The notes: generated by a model from the letters alone, not told the origin. Positions 8,158-17,049 are shown, counted from the stretch's first letter. The stretch is DNA of 64,000 bases from AP-15 sp963700185 (GCA_963700185.1 CAVOWP010000007.1:62001-126000), one strand, 5' to 3'. Numbers and translations: made by a program.

Positions 8158-9117
8158 CTAGGCGAGGACGCGGGGCTTCAGTTCGAAGCGAGTGCGCGGC
8201 AAATCGAGGGTGGTTGCCAGACCGTCTGCCAGAGCCGTCTCGGCGCTGAAGCCGAGCTTCCTGGCAGCACGGCGCGGATCTCCGACTGATTTTCGGACTT
8301 CACCCGATCGTGCCGAGCTGTAATAAGGGGTGATATCGCTTTGGTACAACTCAGCCATGGTTTCGGCAAGGACCCGTACACTCGTGCCCTTGCCTGTGCA
8401 GATGTTGAAGACGGGGGCGCTGGTGCTCGCTGTGGTCAGGGCTCGATCGAGGGCGTCGACGGCATCCCCAACATAGGTGAAGTCGCGAACCTGCTCTCCA
8501 TCGCCAAAGATCTCGACTAATTCGCCGAGCCTGAGCCGATCGGCAAAAAGCGCAATTACGCCGGAATATGGGGACTGAGCGTCTTGCCGGGGCCCGTAGA
8601 GGTTGAAGAAACGCAATCCAACCGTCGGAATTTCGTGCACCGCACCGGCGACGCGCGCATGCAGCTCACACGCACTCTTGTCAGCGCCGTAAGCACTTAG
8701 CGGCGCAACCGGAGTGTCTTCACCGATCGGAACGGTGGGGCAATCGCCGTAGACCGCGGCCGACGAGGCGTAGACGATGGGGATTTCACGGCGGTACCGC
8801 AAACGCCGCGCTTCGTTCAAGATGTTGAGCGTGCCAGTGAGATTGACTTCGTGCGTGTGCAACCACTCGCGGTTAGAACGGACGACAGAAGCAATTGCGG
8901 CCAAGTGAAAACAGGCGTCGATGCCCTCGAAAGCCTCTTCGACAGTCGTCGGATCGGTGATGTCGCCGTGGAAAAATTGGATTTGCCGCGGCAGGTTCTC
9001 TCGGTGTCCGTTCGACAGATCATCGAGGACGCGTACCAGGTGTCCCTGCCTCAAAAACGCGTCGACCAGGTGCGAGCCCAGGAAGCCAGCACCGCCGGTC
9101 ACGAGAAAGCAGGCCAT
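8158..9117 (-). CDS. NAD-dependent sugar-nucleotide epimerase/dehydratase (GalE-like extended SDR)
   Basis: The 319-residue extended short-chain dehydrogenase has the NAD-binding motif GGAGFLG (residues 8-14), the catalytic Tyr143-x-x-x-Lys147 pair in YGADK, and the upstream Ser of YASSAAVYG. NLYGPRQ and a late GDG-x-x-RDF-x-YVGD are typical of UDP-sugar 4-epimerases (GalE, WbpP type) and relatives. It acts in the cytoplasm on a nucleotide sugar for surface polysaccharide. The wec and rml-type genes at 10.8-15.6 kb make a glycan role likely, but the exact sugar is not readable. Confidence 0.85.
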   Translation of the reverse strand: MACFLVTGGAGFLGSHLVDAFLRQGHLVRVLDDLSNGHRENLPRQIQFFHGDITDPTTVEEAFEGIDACFHLAAIASVVRSNREWLHTHEVNLTGTLNILNEARRLRYRREIPIVYASSAAVYGDCPTVPIGEDTPVAPLSAYGADKSACELHARVAGAVHEIPTVGLRFFNLYGPRQDAQSPYSGVIALFADRLRLGELVEIFGDGEQVRDFTYVGDAVDALDRALTTASTSAPVFNICTGKGTSVRVLAETMAELYQSDITPYYSSARSGEVRKSVGDPRRAARKLGFSAETALADGLATTLDLPRTRFELKPRVLA

Positions 9118-9516
9118 CCGAAATCCTTAAGCTGTTGCAAAAGCAGTAGCGTCGACGAAATCAGGGGTTCAATCTGAGGTGTCCGACCGGGACACAGATC
9201 GGCCCTCGGGGTTCCCATCAGTGCGTCGTCATTGCAAATTTTGGCTAGGCAACCGCGAACGGCTCAGTCCTGCTTGCCCAAGTCCGCCTTCACGCATAAC
9301 GCTGTTTCGGTCGGTTGAAAAGCAAAATCACGGTTAAAATGAAACTAAACGTCGGGCTTTTTAAAGTCTTAAGGAAGTGTAAACATCGGCACTGAGAAGC
9401 GAACGCAAGGCTTCGATTTTCAAAGGGCTCGAACAACTGATACGATGAACGACAATGGTGGGTTGCTGAGCCCAGGGGGCGGAGATTTTCGACTTCAAAG
9501 GGCGGCAATACGACAT
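9118..9516. other. Intergenic region between epimerase and IalB-like gene
   Basis: About 400 bases lie between divergently transcribed genes, so both promoters should be here. The right half (9300-9400) is AT-rich. A short perfect inverted repeat, TGTCC-gaccg-GGACA, lies near 9180 and could be an operator, but nothing identifies its regulator. I see no convincing open frame. Confidence 0.5.
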
Positions 9517-10017
9517 ATGATAATGCGCCGCAGAAGATTGCATATCGCGCTGGCCGCCTCACTTACCTGCTGCGTTCAAATGGGGGGTTTTTCAGAGGCT
9601 GTTGCAGGACAGAAATTCCGCGCCGACGAGTGGGTCACCGAATGCAATTCCAGTCCCGGAATTGGCGCTCCGGACTGCTCGATCACGGTGCCGTTTTGGC
9701 AAAGCCGGGGCGCTCCAAGGGGCTCGTTCGCTCTCGTCGTCATGCTTCAGACGGGGAATATGGGGATCGTCGGTGAGCCTTTTCCGACCAGGGCAGTTCT
9801 TCGAATCGACAAGAACCCGCCGATCGAGTGCAGGGAAGCGCGGTACTGCGTCTTCCCGAGCATTCAGGCGGTGACCGCTTTGAAGCAACTCAAAACCGGA
9901 TCGCTTATACTGATCGACGTCTACACGGAAAAGGGAGAGTTCAGCTTCAGTCTCACTCCGAAAGGATTTCAGGCGGGAATGGCACAGATCCGTGCCTGGG
10001 GTTATCGAACGGAATAG
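9517..10017 (+). CDS. Secreted protein, distantly IalB-like
   Basis: The protein begins with an Arg-rich n-region (MIMRRRRLHIAL) and a hydrophobic stretch ending near SEAVAG, a Sec signal peptide, so the mature protein is periplasmic or secreted. The mature part has an early W-V-T-E-C motif, a CSITVPFW stretch, a paired-cysteine segment CREARYCVF, and ends with a SFSLTPKGFQAGMAQIR-like helix. That order resembles the invasion-associated locus B (IalB) family of alphaproteobacteria. Starts at 9517 or 9523 are favoured over an upstream ATG at 9445 because the signal peptide begins there. The family match is distant, so the name is tentative. Confidence 0.6.
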   Translation: MIMRRRRLHIALAASLTCCVQMGGFSEAVAGQKFRADEWVTECNSSPGIGAPDCSITVPFWQSRGAPRGSFALVVMLQTGNMGIVGEPFPTRAVLRIDKNPPIECREARYCVFPSIQAVTALKQLKTGSLILIDVYTEKGEFSFSLTPKGFQAGMAQIRAWGYRTE

Positions 10018-10087
10018 CTGAAGGACACTGCGCCGGGCGTCCTCACCGGCGCGAAACCGAGTGACAGGCTTACTGCCGGTCTGCCGC

Positions 10088-10252
10088 TCAGTGGTGCAAG
10101 ATTGCGACAAGCGGGCCGAGCACGACCGCCCAGGCGAGTAATGACAATCCAAAGACAGTAAACAGCGCGGGGCCGGCTGGCAGCCGACCGCTGCCCAACT
10201 CCACTCCCTCACTTACTTCGTAATCGCGGTAGGAAGAGTTGCTTTGTATCAT
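10088..10252 (-). CDS. Possible small single-pass membrane protein (54 aa)
   Basis: This short frame has a polar amino-terminal half (about 28 residues) and a carboxy-terminal hydrophobic segment, GPALFTVFGLSLLAWAVVLG, that would span the membrane once. The layout recalls the 57-residue proteins at 10635 and 46107, although the sequence is only weakly similar. No clear ribosome binding site precedes the ATG at 10252; an in-frame ATG at 10321 is possible. It converges with the IalB-like gene. Evidence is limited to the membrane segment and the position. Confidence 0.35.
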   Translation of the reverse strand: MIQSNSSYRDYEVSEGVELGSGRLPAGPALFTVFGLSLLAWAVVLGPLVAILHH

Positions 10253-10634
10253 CTTGTTCGACAGATAGGGTTGGCGTGGTTGCAGGACTCTAAGCAAAAT
10301 CACCAGGGAAGCAAGAAACATCGTTCGGGATTTTTCCTAATTTTATCGAACATTACCGATAGAACCAGATAATGCGATAGAATTTAAAGGGTTCATTAAC
10401 AAATATTGATTTTTTCTAATGACGAGCGAGGCGCGCCCAACGGCCCAATACCGGTGCGTTAGGACGAATGTTTCCTGCCGCGCTCTAATCCCAATATTTC
10501 CGGGGACAGGATCTTGACGCTGCGTCGGACAGGCGCTTGACGCGATACGGGTAAAATGAAGCTGGCTGATAGCCGGCCCAGTGAGCGTCGGGTGGCTCGA
10601 CTTCGCTGACCCAATCACCGGGAGGGAACAACCG
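10253..10634. other. Intergenic region with AT-rich core
   Basis: About 380 bases without a convincing gene. The stretch 10325-10430 is strongly AT-rich, unlike its surroundings, and is the obvious place for the promoter of the small gene at 10635 and perhaps of the minus-strand frame at 10252. No terminator or operator could be picked out with confidence. Confidence 0.45.
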
Positions 10635-10808
10635 ATGCACGCCAGCATTGCCCCGAGATCTGCTTCGCCGTCCGAAAGATCGACAGATCTTGAAGCCCCG
10701 CGCCTCGACAGGCGAGCCTCGCTGCTGCTGATCCTGACGTTGTCGCTGGGATTGTGGGCGGCAATATGGGCCGCCGCGGCCTCCCTGGTTTCGGTAGTGG
10801 TCGGCTAA
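10635..10808 (+). CDS. 57-residue small membrane protein, paralogue of the gene at 46107
   Basis: An ATG at 10635 follows GGGAGGGAACAACCG, a strong ribosome binding site. The 57-residue product has a polar, charged first half and one carboxy-terminal membrane helix containing LSLGLWAAIW. The unlinked minus-strand gene at 46107-46280 also encodes 57 residues, with LSLGLWWAIW at nearly the same position, so both belong to one family. The stop codon overlaps that of the convergent wecB gene by the four bases CTAA. The function is unknown. Its place against the wecB/wecC genes is compatible with a link to envelope glycan assembly, but this is inference. Confidence 0.7.
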   Translation: MHASIAPRSASPSERSTDLEAPRLDRRASLLLILTLSLGLWAAIWAAAASLVSVVVG

Positions 10809-11948
10809 CAAGCCGCCTCCGAACGCGGCACGCCGGCTTCGGCCATCAGCTGCAGCGCGATCCGAGCGCTCGCGCGGCCGTCCCCATAGGGGTTCGCTAC
10901 CCGGCTCATCCGCGAGTAGGCGCCGGGATCGTCGAGCAACGCCATCATCTTGGAAAAGAGCAGATCCTCGTCGGTGCCCACCAACGCGGCAAGCCCCAGT
11001 TCCATGGCCTCCGGGCGTTCGGTTGTCTCTCGGGTAACCAGCACCGGTTTCCCAAAGGATGGCGCCTCCTCTTGAAATCCCGCCTGAATCGGTGACCACA
11101 AAATGGCAGCGCTTTAGCAGAAATACCAACTCGGGATAATCGACCGGCTCGGTCAAGAGCACGTTCGGGTGGCGGCGAAGCGGCTCGATCGCCTGGCGCA
11201 CGCTGGGATTTCGATGAACCGGAAAGACAACCGCGGTATCATCTCTTTCGGCGATGCGCGCCATCGTGCGGCAAACGCGGACGATCCCCCCATCGAAGCT
11301 TTCGCGGCGGTGACCCGTCATAAGAATCATTCGCCTGCCCGGGAAATGCGCAGGTAGAACGGCCGCGCACCGAGAAAGCAGGTCTGGCCGGCTATCCAGC
11401 AGAGCGGCAATCCGCAGCAGAGCATCGATCCCGGTGTTGCCGGTGACGAAGATCCGGTCGCCACCGACGCCTTCCCGCTGCAAATTCTCTCGTGCCCGCG
11501 CGGTCGGGGCAAAATGCAAATCGGCGATGTGGGTCACGAGTCTTCGGTTCACCTCCTCGGGCCAGGGCGAATAGATATTGTCTGTGCGCAGTCCGGCCTC
11601 GACGTGAGCCACCGGAATACGGTGGTAGAAGGCCGCAAGCGCCCCGGCAAAGGTTGTGGTCGTGTCGCCCTGCACGATCACCCGGTCGGGGCGCAAGACA
11701 TCGAGGACCTCACCGACTCCGGATAAAATGGCTCCGGTCAAATAGGCGAGATCTTGATTTGGCCGCATCAAATCGAGATCCCAGTCCGGCCGCAGCTCGA
11801 ACAAGTCGAGAACCTGGGTCAACATCTCGCGGTGCTGTCCGGTGACGCATATCTTGCAGTCGAAATTCGGCCGACCCGACAACTCCAAGAAAACCGGCGC
11901 GAGCTTGATGGCCTCGGGCCGCGTCCCGAAAACAAACAACAGCTTCAT
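10805..11948 (-). pseudogene. wecB: UDP-N-acetylglucosamine 2-epimerase (WecB), one-base frameshift
   Basis: WecB converts UDP-GlcNAc to UDP-ManNAc. The frame from ATG 11948 shows FGTRPEAIKLAPV, TGQHREM, QGDTTTTFAGALAA, HVEAGLRT and TGHRRESFD, all family hallmarks. At 11075-11080 the frame breaks within the active-site motif DSGGI: one extra T in GATTTC. Removing it restores DSGGIQEEAPSFGKPVLVTR and an intact carboxy terminus of 380 residues in all. It lies 48 bases downstream of wecC on the same strand, giving the two steps from UDP-GlcNAc to UDP-ManNAcA. The single homopolymer base makes a sequencing indel likelier than real decay. Confidence 0.85.
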
Positions 11949-11996
11949 GCTGCGCGAGCTGTCGTAGGAGGGCCGGGTAAAGGCCGCCACGCGAGG

Positions 11997-13259
11997 TTAG
12001 GCATATTGATGCGTCAGCCCGGTCGCGTCGATGACGACGCGGCGCATCAACTCCTCGCGCGGGATCTTGCGGAACGGCGAATGGGCGACCAGAAGGGCGA
12101 CGATGTCGGCCTGGCGTACGGCCTCGAGAGTCTCGCAGAATGACAGGTTGGGGAACGGGGCAAGTTCGTCGGGGAGACCCGTCAGGTTCGGATCGGCGAC
12201 TAGGATGCGGTCTTGCCCGGCGCGCGCCAGTTGCGCCGCGATTGCGATCGCCGGGCTCTCCCGCGTGTCGTCCACATCAGGCTTGTAGGCCAGCCCCAAA
12301 CAGGCGACGACGGGTCGCTTGAACCGTTCGGCGCGTTCCCGGATCTGCGAGACGACAAACTTCGGCTTGGCGTCGTTGACTTCGCGAGCCGTGCGGATCA
12401 GCCGCGTTCGCTCCGGGGCCGACGAAATGATGAACCATGGATCGACGGCGATGCAGTGCCCGCCGACCCCGGGTCCCGGCTGGAGGATCGAGACACGCGG
12501 ATGGCGATTGGCGAGCTCGATGACGTGCCACACATTGAGGCCGAGCTGGTCGCAGATCAGAGACAGCTCGTTGGCAAAAGCGATATTGACGTCGCGAGAG
12601 GCGTTCTCGACCAGCTTGACCAGTTCTGCCGTTGCGGCATCGGTGCGGAACACCTTCGCCTGGAGAAAAACGCGGTAGACCGCTTCGGCATGCTCGGCGC
12701 AGGCTTCGGTCATCCCGCCGACGATGCGATCGTTCTCGATCAGCTCGCGAACCATCCGCCCGGGAAGAACTCGCTCCGGGCAATGCGCTACATGCACATC
12801 GAGCGGCTCCGAATGCCGCGTCGGCGGAAAGCGCAAATCGGGGCGCAGCCGCGCCAGACGGTCGGCCAACCGGCTGGTTGTGCCGACCGGAGAGGTCAAC
12901 TCGAGGATCACGACATTGCCGGAGACGAGAACGGGCGCGATCGCGTCTGCCGCCAAATCTATATAATCGAGATTGGGTGAGCGATCCTCGCGGAACGGCG
13001 TCGGGACCGCGATTACAAAGGCATCTGCCGGCTCGGGCTGCGCCGTGGCGCGCAATTTCCGCAATGTCGTCGCGGCACGCAGCAGCATGTCGAGATCGGG
13101 TTCGGAAAAATAGGTCTGCCCGGCATTTACCGCTTCGACAACTCGAGGGTTTATGTCGACGCCGATCACATCGATGCCACGGCTCGCCAAAGTCGCGGCA
13201 GTAGGCAAGCCGATATAACCGAGACCGACGACACACACCGTCTTGATCGGGTAGTCCAT
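11997..13259 (-). CDS. wecC: UDP-N-acetyl-D-mannosamine dehydrogenase (WecC)
   Basis: The protein of about 420 residues belongs to the UDP-glucose/GDP-mannose dehydrogenase family. It has the NAD-binding VGLGYIGLP near residue 12, VPTPF, the ENASRDVNIAFANE helix, and GPGVGGHC with the catalytic cysteine at about 269. The carboxy-terminal domain begins at CLGLAYKPDVDDTRESPA. Pairing with wecB supports UDP-ManNAc as substrate, oxidised twice to UDP-ManNAcA for a surface polysaccharide. The start is ATG 13259; a GTG directly before it at 13262 is also possible. Confidence 0.9.
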   Translation of the reverse strand: MDYPIKTVCVVGLGYIGLPTAATLASRGIDVIGVDINPRVVEAVNAGQTYFSEPDLDMLLRAATTLRKLRATAQPEPADAFVIAVPTPFREDRSPNLDYIDLAADAIAPVLVSGNVVILELTSPVGTTSRLADRLARLRPDLRFPPTRHSEPLDVHVAHCPERVLPGRMVRELIENDRIVGGMTEACAEHAEAVYRVFLQAKVFRTDAATAELVKLVENASRDVNIAFANELSLICDQLGLNVWHVIELANRHPRVSILQPGPGVGGHCIAVDPWFIISSAPERTRLIRTAREVNDAKPKFVVSQIRERAERFKRPVVACLGLAYKPDVDDTRESPAIAIAAQLARAGQDRILVADPNLTGLPDELAPFPNLSFCETLEAVRQADIVALLVAHSPFRKIPREELMRRVVIDATGLTHQYA

Positions 13260-13262
13260 CAC

Positions 13263-13605
13263 TCGGCGCCTGAAAAAGGAAATTCTTGCTCGGGCACTAC
13301 CGCGGAGCCCAGTCTACGAAAACGCCTTAAATACGCGAGTAAGATCAACCTGGCAAGCAATTATAGATATTATCTTAGGTAATAACGCGGCTTGCCCGGC
13401 CCGTAAAACTAAACGCTCCAGCCGAAATGAATTCTCTAAATCTCGACTGGGAGTGCACTTGGCGGGTAAACCGCTGTGACAGCGCGGATCGGCGGTCCTC
13501 GGTATCGACGCAAAGAAAATACGATAAAACCTTGCTAGCGTTTTCTTGGTTAACCCGGTAATCTGATACAGTTCACCGCATATGGATGCGAAAGAAGTTC
13601 ACTCC
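13263..13605. other. Divergent intergenic region upstream of wecC
   Basis: About 320-340 bases separate wecC from the cupin gene on the other strand. The segment 13320-13400 is AT-rich (for instance GCAATTATAGATATTATC) and very likely holds the wecC-wecB promoter. I see no open frame, RNA gene or clear operator. Confidence 0.5.
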
Positions 13606-14109
13606 ATGCCGAACCCCCCGGACACTCTGACAATAGAGGAGCACTTTTTTGCCGATGACGGTCGTGTACCGAATAACCCGTCGCTGCCGCTGATCGTATA
13701 TCGCTCGGCGCTGGAGACTGGTCCCCGGTGCGCCGCCGACTGCGAGAAGTTGTTCGCCGATAACGGCTGGAGCGGCGCCTGGCGCAATGGGATCTACGCC
13801 CACCACCATTATCACAGTACCGCGCACGAGGTGCTCGGCATCGCGGCCGGCTCGGTTCGGGTGCGGCTCGGCGGCGAGGACGGTTCAACGGTAGAGCTGC
13901 ACGCCGGCGACGTTGTGGTGATCCCGGCCGGCGTCGCCCACAAAAACGAGTGCGCCAGTCCCGATCTCGTGGTGGTCGGCGCCTATCCCGGTGGTAAGAG
14001 CCCTGACATGTGCACCCTCACTGCGCAGCACCGCGAGCGCGCGCTGCGCAACGTCCGCGAGGTGCCGCTGCCGGCCTCCGATCCGGTCTACGGCAGCCGG
14101 GGCCGCTGA
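13606..14109 (+). CDS. Cupin-domain protein, YjlB-like
   Basis: The product of about 167 residues is a single-domain cupin. The first cupin motif is visible as YAHHHYHSTAHEVLGIAAGSV, with several His residues and a Glu able to hold a metal, and the second as HAGDVVVIPAGVAHKN. The opening FFADDGRVPNNPSLPLIVYR resembles Bacillus YjlB-type cupins, whose function is unknown. The start at 13606 has AGAAG 8 bases upstream; an ATG at 13582 would add eight residues. It is divergent from wecC. A cytoplasmic metal-dependent enzyme or sugar-binding role is possible, not shown. Confidence 0.78.
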   Translation: MPNPPDTLTIEEHFFADDGRVPNNPSLPLIVYRSALETGPRCAADCEKLFADNGWSGAWRNGIYAHHHYHSTAHEVLGIAAGSVRVRLGGEDGSTVELHAGDVVVIPAGVAHKNECASPDLVVVGAYPGGKSPDMCTLTAQHRERALRNVREVPLPASDPVYGSRGR

Positions 14110-14162
14110 TCGAACAGTGGAGCGCCGCCGATCGCGGCTGACGGCGGGAGCGTCACGTCGAG

Positions 14163-14501
14163 TTAGAGACAGCGCCCGGTATAGACGACGTCGTGCTCAT
14201 TACTTGATGGCGCGTCCGGCGGCTCGGAGAGCTGCCGGATTTCAACGAAGTACCCGTTCGCGCACATTCCGCGGTCGTTGAGCTCATCGGCGAGCCAGTC
14301 GCGCCGAATCTGCTCGGCCTCGCCGTCGTCGTTCGCCGTCATCACCGTATTGGTCCGCGCCGTGAAGACAAACGCGCCGGACGGCTCGGGAGTGAAACTC
14401 ACGACTCGCACCTTGTCGTTGCACCCGCCGAGCAAGACGGGCAAGACGAGACCGGCGAAAGCGAGCATGCGCACAGTGTCGATCCTCCTGACCAACGCCA
14501 A
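14163..14501 (-). CDS. Putative lipoprotein (112 aa)
   Basis: The start MALVRRIDTVRM is followed by a hydrophobic stretch AFAGLVLPVLLGGC, which contains a lipobox (L-G-G-C, Cys at about residue 27). The protein should therefore be lipid-modified and anchored to a membrane facing the periplasm. The mature part of about 85 residues has no recognised domain and contains two more cysteines near its end. It lies 12 bases downstream of the RmlB-type dehydratase gene on the same strand and may be co-transcribed. Confidence 0.6.
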   Translation of the reverse strand: MALVRRIDTVRMLAFAGLVLPVLLGGCNDKVRVVSFTPEPSGAFVFTARTNTVMTANDDGEAEQIRRDWLADELNDRGMCANGYFVEIRQLSEPPDAPSSNEHDVVYTGRCL

Positions 14502-14513
14502 GCCTCTATTCCC

Positions 14514-15623
14514 TCATTGATCGGCCCGAGGCAAGCCGGACTTTGCTCGCGTCGGATTTGGCGGCTGGCCAGCTGCCATTCCAAGGCGCTCGCCGTGGTA
14601 CCGGCGCGCCCAGATTTCCTCCCACCACCGGCGATTCTCGAGATACCACGCGACGGTCTTTCGCAGGCCGCTGTCAAAAGTTTCGCGGGGCGTCCAGCGC
14701 AACTCGTCCCCGATCTTGGTAGCGTCCATAGCGTAGCGCCGGTCATGCCCCGGCCGGTCTTCGACAAACGTGATTAGCTGCTCGCGAGGCCGATGTGCCG
14801 GGGCCGGCAGCATCTCGTCGAGCAATCGACAGATCGACCGGACGACGTCCAGATTGGTCCGCTCGGCGTCACCGCCGACGTTATAGCATTCGCCCACCTT
14901 GCCCTCGCTCAGGATCGTGAACAGGGCACGGGCGTGGTCCTCGACATAAAGCCAATCGCGGATGTTGTCGCCGTCACCGTAGACCGGAATCGCCTCGCCG
15001 TGCAGCGCTTTCAGAATGGCGAGCGGGATCAGCTTTTCCGGAAAATGGTAAGGGCCGTAATTGTTCGAGCAGTTGCTGACGACGGTCGGCAACCCGAAGG
15101 TCTCGCGCCAGGCGCGAACCAGGTGGTCGGAAGCCGCTTTTGACGCCGAATAAGGCGAGTTCGGCCGATAGGCGGTCGTTTCGGTGAATTTGCCCTCGGG
15201 CCCCAGCGAACCGAAGACTTCGTCCGTCGAGACATGGTGAAAACGGAACCGTTTGGCGCGCTTTGCCGGAAGCCGCTGCCAATAGGCGAGCGCCGTTTCC
15301 AACAGAACATAGGTCCCCTCGATATTGGTCGCGATGAACGCCGCGGGACCGTCGATCGAGCGGTCGACATGCAACTCTGCGGCGAGGTGGAGCACCGCAT
15401 CGGGATCGAATTCTCGGAAAATATCGGAAATCGCCCTTCGGTCGCAGATGTCGGCCCGGCGAAAGACATAACGCGGATTGCCCTCTATTGGGCGCAAAGA
15501 CGTCAAATTCGCCGCGTATGTCAGCTTGTCGACGTTGAGAACGGTAGCGTCAAATTCGTCGACCAGCAACCGGCAAACTGCCGAGCCGATAAACCCGGCG
15601 CCGCCGGTGACCAAAACTCTCAT
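14514..15623 (-). CDS. rfbB: dTDP-glucose 4,6-dehydratase (RmlB/RfbB type)
   Basis: RmlB removes water from dTDP-glucose to give dTDP-4-keto-6-deoxyglucose, the second step towards dTDP-rhamnose and related sugars. The 369-residue protein has the NAD motif GGAGFIG (7-13), the active-site STDEVFG with Thr133-Asp134-Glu135, Tyr158-x-x-x-Lys162, and the family markers SNCSNNYGPYHFPEKLIP and VEDRPGHDRRYAMD. The start at 15623 (MRVLVTGG) matches the family. rmlA, rmlC and rmlD are absent nearby, so they lie elsewhere or the product feeds another sugar. It diverges from the amidohydrolase gene. Confidence 0.92.
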   Translation of the reverse strand: MRVLVTGGAGFIGSAVCRLLVDEFDATVLNVDKLTYAANLTSLRPIEGNPRYVFRRADICDRRAISDIFREFDPDAVLHLAAELHVDRSIDGPAAFIATNIEGTYVLLETALAYWQRLPAKRAKRFRFHHVSTDEVFGSLGPEGKFTETTAYRPNSPYSASKAASDHLVRAWRETFGLPTVVSNCSNNYGPYHFPEKLIPLAILKALHGEAIPVYGDGDNIRDWLYVEDHARALFTILSEGKVGECYNVGGDAERTNLDVVRSICRLLDEMLPAPAHRPREQLITFVEDRPGHDRRYAMDATKIGDELRWTPRETFDSGLRKTVAWYLENRRWWEEIWARRYHGERLGMAAGQPPNPTRAKSGLPRADQ

Positions 15624-15769
15624 TGCCGCTTTACCCCAGGGTTGAGCCCCCTGCATCGGAGACCTGCGCAGATCGGCCTAGGGTGCCGTTGCGCCGCTCC
15701 GATAGATTGTCGTGGGGAAGGTATAGTCGATCGACCCCGCCCGGGTCCAATCTCACTGGAGGGTGCGTT

Positions 15770-16918
15770 ATGCAATACCGGCGAATATCGGCCGATTGTC
15801 ATCTCGATATGATCTGGCTGCCGCCCGATCTTTTCACATCGGAGGCGCCGCGGGCATTGAAGGACGAGATGCCCTATGTCAACGAGCAGCCGGACGGCAC
15901 GAAGCGCTGGATCGACAACAACGGCGCCGATTACGGCAAGGCGGGCGGGGTCGGCGCGGTCGGCTCGGAGTACGTCCCCGGCAAGCAGTTGCGGGTCGAC
16001 AAGATGCACGAGGCCGGGCTCTACGACGACTACACGAAGAAGGGGCACCGCCGGCCCGGCGATCCGCACTTGCGGGTCAAGGAACTGGACCGCGACGGCG
16101 TCGACGCCGAGGTCATCTACGGCATTCTCGCAGCATGCGCGAAGATGAAGAACCCGGCCGCGGCCAACGAGATGCTGCGCATCTACAACAACTTCATGAA
16201 CAATTTCTGCAGCTACTATCCCGATCGCGAGATCGGCCTCGCCTGCTTGCCCTATAGCGATATCGATGCCGCCGCCGCCGAGGTTCGCCGCGTCGCCAAG
16301 CTCGGCATGAAGGGCGTCGAGCTCAGCTGCTCCTGGCACATGACGCCGATGTGGCACCCGATGTGGGACCCGCTGTGGGAGGCGGTCAACGAGGTGCAGT
16401 TGCCGTTGCACTTCCACACCTTCCCCGCGACCGACCCGGAATTGCGCAAGCAGCTCGAGCCGACGATCGCCCGGCGGATGACCTATAGCGGGCTGTGCCG
16501 CTTCCAGATGACCCTGGCGACAATCCTGACCGACCTGATGGGCGCGGCGGTGTTCGAGCGTTTCCCGAACATCCGCGTCGTCTTTGGCGAGAGCGGCATC
16601 GGCTGGATCCCCTACGTCATCGACCGCATGGATTTCGAGTACCAGGACCAGTATCAGGACCTCAAGCTCAAGATGCTGCCGAGCGAATATTGGCGCCGCC
16701 AGTGCAAGGCGACCTTCCAGTTCGACCGCGTCGGCACCAAGCTGATCGACGAGATGGGCATCGAGACCCTGATGTGGGGCTCCGACTACCCGCACCCCGA
16801 CGGCGTCTGGCCGGAATCGAAGAAATACATAGAAGAACAATTCAGCCATCTGCCGGCCGAGGTCACCTACAAGATGACCTGCGAAAACGCCGGCAAATTC
16901 TACGGCCTGATCAACTAA
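15770..16918 (+). CDS. Amidohydrolase family 2 protein (ACMSD-like metal hydrolase/decarboxylase)
   Basis: The 382-residue protein starts at ATG 15770, preceded by GGAGGG. It belongs to the amidohydrolase-2 (ACMSD-like) TIM-barrel family: an early SADCHLDM takes the place of the usual D-x-H metal site, the mid-barrel histidines are in LPLHFHTF, VVFGESGIGWIPYVIDRMD is characteristic, and the final acid lies in MWGSDYPHPDG. Such enzymes decarboxylate or hydrolyse small carboxylates in aromatic and heterocycle breakdown. The acyl-CoA-dehydrogenase-like flavoprotein at 21.4 kb would suit the same kind of pathway, but they are not adjacent. The substrate is unknown. Confidence 0.85.
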   Translation: MQYRRISADCHLDMIWLPPDLFTSEAPRALKDEMPYVNEQPDGTKRWIDNNGADYGKAGGVGAVGSEYVPGKQLRVDKMHEAGLYDDYTKKGHRRPGDPHLRVKELDRDGVDAEVIYGILAACAKMKNPAAANEMLRIYNNFMNNFCSYYPDREIGLACLPYSDIDAAAAEVRRVAKLGMKGVELSCSWHMTPMWHPMWDPLWEAVNEVQLPLHFHTFPATDPELRKQLEPTIARRMTYSGLCRFQMTLATILTDLMGAAVFERFPNIRVVFGESGIGWIPYVIDRMDFEYQDQYQDLKLKMLPSEYWRRQCKATFQFDRVGTKLIDEMGIETLMWGSDYPHPDGVWPESKKYIEEQFSHLPAEVTYKMTCENAGKFYGLIN

Positions 16919-16927
16919 CCGCCCATC

Positions 16928-16959
16928 GCGGGGTGCGGCATGGTCCCGCCGCACCCCGC
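16928..16959 (+). terminator. GC-rich hairpin after the amidohydrolase gene
   Basis: GCGGGGTGCGGC (16928-16939) and GCCGCACCCCGC (16948-16959) form a perfect 12-bp stem with an 8-base loop, beginning 9 bases after the stop codon. No T-run follows, so it may act as a transcript-end stabiliser rather than a classical terminator. Confidence 0.55.
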
Positions 16960-17049
16960 CATCGGACCGGGTGCTTTTCGCGTACCCGGCCCTTTGTCCC
17001 GCACCTGTTCCACCTGTTTTTGCAGGAGAAGAAAAGGACGCCCGGCCTG

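Noticed and set aside
12277..13236. A 319-residue frame overlapping wecC on the same strand
   Set aside because: It is Arg-rich with no recognisable motif, while the wecC frame carries the full dehydrogenase signature.
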